Assembly (NCBI RefSeq): GCF_050436995.1
Contig: NC_134749.1
Location: 12,542,001 to 12,606,000 of the forward strand
Length of the DNA: 64,000 nt
Reading direction: 5' to 3'
Source of the DNA: Anticarsia gemmatalis
Lineage: Eukaryota > Arthropoda > Insecta > Lepidoptera > Erebidae
Shown here: piece after piece, positions 62,201 to 64,000 of the stretch
How the letters are laid out: each line of letters begins with the position of its first letter
How positions within the stretch are numbered: position 1 is the stretch's first letter
The notes under the pieces: model-generated
What the model was told of the DNA's origin: nothing
Database searches by the model: none
Seen by the model: the letters and a program-made list of their open reading frames with translations, nothing else
Translations under genes and position numbers: made by a program

Positions 62201-64000
62201 GACGACATTCCTGTAGCCATATTGTCTTGTTGATAAACAACTTGGAATATAATTTGATCAAGACGGTATTAAGAAATGAACGGATTCCAAAATGAATTAT
62301 GAATATGAGGAAGACCATTTCAGGCTGTCATGAATATTTGACATTATTAATATTAATATTTGCGTCTAAAATGGAACATATTTACAAGTGCCTATTCATG
62401 AATCAACTGCTACAAGTATCTGAGGATTTAGTATAATTTATTTGCTTTAAAAAGAACAACGAAATGCAAAACTGGCTTAAAAGTTCTAAGCTCCAAACTA
62501 AGATAACAGCATAAAATATAAACCTGAATTTCAACAAGGAAACAAAAACTTGCTTTTTGTGGCCAATATTGGCTATAGCTGGCCAAACATATTCGCAAGT
62601 GTCACCCAAACATTTGGCTCCATGTATCCAACACAAACTTTTGTCCCATGCGGTCGTCGAGGCCTTGAACTTCTACAGATCAAGGTTTCGCCAATGCGCA
62701 TTTTAAATCAAGTAGTCTCGAGCCTTGAAAACTTGAACCGAAGACTCCACTTAAAATATGGGCTTTGAACCCGCAATCGTTACCTCTCTTTCATTTTTAT
62801 ATGAATAGAAAAGAACAAAGAATGTTTGCAGCAATTTTTTCGTTATAAACGACCAATCAATATGTAATTCCAGATCAATTTGCTACCTACAGATTATAAA
62901 GCGATTGCAGAAATCGATAAATTCAATGTGTGATTTGTGCCGTGATTCAAACGTCCTTTGCGGCCGGTCAACGGCTTTGATTCAGCACTTGTGCAAATAA
63001 AAGGCGGAAAAACAATCTAATTGAATTATGTATTGATTCTTTTAGAAGGTAAAGTTATTTATAAATTGAATGCAGTCTCGACTGTTGAATAGAAATTGTT
63101 TTTTACTAACAAATTAGGCGAAAGAATAGCCACTTTCGAAACTTTGTCATGTTAAAGGTAATAAATAAAAACGATATGCAGTGACAATCTTATCAGAAAA
63201 TTACGACATCAATACAGATAGTTCGAATAATATGGAATTTGTATTAAAGGATAATGAGATAAAGCAGTCATCAGTTCCAATGTATATGGGTTTCGATTAG
63301 ATTACAGCTTCATAATACGTTTTGATTGGGTAAGTTTGTACATAAGCAAGTACCGACGCATCGGGTTAAATTTCTCTTTAGTCAGGTTACAAAAATGTAC
63401 CCATTGGTGGTTTACTTGCCATAGTCTACCACCAGAATAAAATTGGTGTAAACCTTGAGGCTATGTCTATATCAATGAAGAATAGGTATAGTAGGTTTCT
63501 ATACGCGAGTTTCGTAGAGACAAACAAAACAAAATGTCCTTATCGCTTCAGTACAGAATTACTCAAATTCGATCTATATCTTAAACAAGACGATGATTAA
63601 TTCTTCTAAGAAAACGCATAAAGGTAAACAACCTATGTCCATACGGTGACATTGAATCAGTGAGAGTCAGGACTCGTGCCAATGTTTACTGCAATACATT
63701 ATTACCTTCATTTTATTATGCCAATTGATTTTCTTCGTAATTTCATTGGAATATTCCGCTGTTTCAGATTCAATTAGCGTATTTTTGGTGTGAAGACTTT
63801 GTGATTAGTACTTTGGTGACGTAATACGAAACTTTGTCATTGATAGTCCTGTGGTTACAATGGAATATTTCTTACAAACTTAGTCATGGCCTTTCCAGGA
63901 TATATTACATTGTACAATACGTCATTCATAACAGCTTCAGAATATTATTTACTTTATAATGTAACGATTTATCTACATTTCAACTCCTAACACTAGTAAT
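59258..64000. other. Upstream of the visible IFRD1 exons; no coding exon recognised
   Basis: Expected to hold the first IFRD1 intron and possibly its 5' exon, but I found no minus-strand segment resembling the family N-terminus that splices in the required phase. It contains a CRE-site cluster at 60978-61060 and a short 'cccactgctgggaaaagg' repeat remnant at about 61681. The rest is AT-rich with nothing recognised. Confidence 0.5.
60978..61060. promoter_or_regulatory. Cluster of four CRE/ATF-like sites
   Basis: TGACGTCA at 60978-60985 and 60993-61000 are full palindromic CRE sites, GACGTCAC at 61011-61018 is a near site, and TGACGTAA at 61053-61060 is an ATF/CREB variant. Four in 83 bp is well above chance in AT-rich DNA. 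They lie 1.7 kb upstream of the first visible IFRD1 exon. Confidence 0.55.

Overview
This is a nuclear window from an insect, almost certainly a moth or butterfly. Genes are split by GT-AG introns and embedded in AT-rich non-coding DNA. Many introns carry lepidopteran repeats: Helitrons of the Lep1 type inserted between A and T, a family recognised by its 'CCCACTGCTGGGCAAGG' core, tRNA-derived SINEs and MITEs. No bacterial or viral genes were seen. Exons were joined by hand from splice phase and protein similarity, so boundaries are predictions.

Layout. 633-1021 (+): last coding exons of an unidentified gene whose upstream part lies outside the window. 3007-6001 (+): GID8 (TWA1/Houki), complete in four exons. 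8178-10282 (-): nucleoporin Nup35, complete in four exons, tail-to-tail with GID8. 10622-19512 (+): DCAF15, complete in ten exons, divergent from Nup35 with 339 bp between start codons. 24395-24926 (-): a UBL4A-like (Get5) ubiquitin-like protein, two exons. 28530-49302 (+): an RFX2/3-type transcription factor (Rfx), about 15 coding exons over 20 kb. 56251-59257 (-): IFRD1/2-like (Tis7/SKMc15), seven exons seen, N-terminus not found. 59258-64000 holds no recognisable coding exon.

The genes are housekeeping or regulatory and do not form one pathway. Two act in ubiquitin ligase systems (GID8 in the CTLH/GID complex, DCAF15 in CUL4-DDB1). UBL4A serves tail-anchored protein insertion, Nup35 is a nuclear pore scaffold, Rfx controls ciliary genes, and IFRD1 is a transcriptional co-regulator.

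Most unusual structure: the last 78 bp of the penultimate Rfx exon, its 5' splice site and the first 33 bp of the intron form a 111-bp unit repeated exactly 11 times (47461-48681). The unit is a multiple of three and has no stop, so each of the 11 identical donors would give an in-frame protein. Other notable items are a 2.5-kb foldback transposon with about 550-bp arms in an Rfx intron, three copies of the splice-donor motif in the first gene, candidate alternative Rfx exons including a 12-nt microexon, a cluster of palindromic ACCGCGCGGT boxes, and a four-site CRE/ATF cluster upstream of the visible IFRD1 exons.
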